Source: Gracilibacillus sp. YIM 98692 | Lineage (GTDB): Bacteria > Bacillota > Bacilli > Bacillales > Amphibacillaceae | NCBI RefSeq assembly: GCF_010993965.1 | Contig: NZ_WIXM01000026.1 | Coordinates: 1-54,890, forward strand | DNA: 54,890 nt | Reading direction: 5' to 3' | Shown here: positions 54,755-54,890 of the stretch, one piece after another | Layout of the letters: each line of letters opens with the position of its first letter | How positions within the stretch are numbered: position 1 is the first letter of the stretch | Notes under the pieces: generated by a model | What the model saw: only the letters and a program-made list of their open reading frames with translations | Told to the model about the DNA's origin: nothing | Database searches by the model: none | Program-made: the position numbers and the translations under genes

Positions 54755-54890
54755 ATATCCATAAACTACGTCGTAACTAAGCGTGTTTTTCTCCCATCCT
54801 TCCGAAGCTGAGTGCTAGTCCAGCGCTGCGGAAAAACGCTCCCTTTCCGGGGTAGAGTAGAAAACAGGAATTAAATAGTGCCTTCTTGTC
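54755..54890 (+). repeat. Interspersed repeat R2, partial copy at window end
   Basis: ATAAACTACGTCG, then GAGTGCTAGTCC, GCGCTGCGGAAAAACGCTC and CTTTCCGGGG match the start of the R2 arm near 22385-22470. The match breaks off after the GGGG, where other sequence (TAGAGTAG) begins, so the copy looks truncated. It is cut by the window end. Confidence 0.65.

Overview
Kind of organism. The window comes from a low-GC, endospore-forming Gram-positive of the Bacillaceae. It carries a gerK-type spore germinant-receptor operon, many strong AGGAGG-type ribosome sites with TTG and GTG starts, a proline T-box, TPP and lysine riboswitches, and CcpA-type cre sites. Several proteins closely resemble Bacillus subtilis YvgN, TenA, YkoEDC, LutABC, RhaEW, YpcP and GltC. 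A halophilic or soil genus near Gracilibacillus, Virgibacillus or Oceanobacillus is an inference from gene content and interspersed repeats, not something proved here. The segment looks chromosomal: no complete transposase, integrase, phage module or CRISPR array was seen.

Layout. 0.1-4.3 kb: an interspersed repeat, an aldo/keto reductase, and a pair of non-secreted carbohydrate-active-looking proteins (beta-propeller and lyase-like helical barrel) with cre-like sites. 4.4-8.4 kb: a D-Ala-D-Ala carboxypeptidase, a possible structured leader, then a LysM-GMC oxidoreductase coupled to a sugar isomerase/epimerase-like protein. 8.4-12.5 kb: a germinant-receptor operon in the order A-C-D-B. 12.8-16.8 kb: a small unknown gene, a Cys-cluster protein and a secreted GH43 arabinanase. 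17.1-20.9 kb: a TPP-riboswitch operon tenA-ykoE-ykoD-ykoC for thiamin pyrimidine salvage. 21.1-22.3 kb: lysine riboswitch and dapA. 22.4-26 kb: an inverted repeat pair, small genes, an esterase, a Pro/Tyr-rich protein and cysK. 26-35.2 kb: lutABC and the rhamnose genes rhaEW, rhaA, rhaB and an AraC regulator. 35.3-45 kb: ilvA, a GH42 galactosidase, a YpiP-like methyltransferase, ppaC, T-box-proBA and ilvE. 45.2-54.9 kb: a HEPN-like/CBS protein, gltBD with divergent gltC, a YpcP-type exonuclease and msrA.

How the parts work together. RhaA, RhaB and RhaEW would take L-rhamnose to DHAP and L-lactate, and the adjacent LutABC would oxidise L-lactate to pyruvate. No rhamnose transporter or mutarotase is in the window. 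The GH43, GH42 and pectin-lyase-like genes suggest growth on plant cell-wall sugars under catabolite repression. Amino-acid supply (dapA, proBA, ilvA, ilvE, gltBD, cysK) is controlled partly by RNA devices.

Most notable. (1) The dapA leader has a second hairpin that hides the Shine-Dalgarno sequence and whose anti-SD strand can also pair with the riboswitch P1 strand. (2) An interspersed repeat with a C11 tract lies between the proline T-box and proB. (3) Two diverged copies of a small hairpin element look like footprints of IS200/IS605-type 3' ends. (4) A HEPN-like motif is fused to a CBS module. (5) A LysM domain is fused to a GMC oxidoreductase without a signal peptide.
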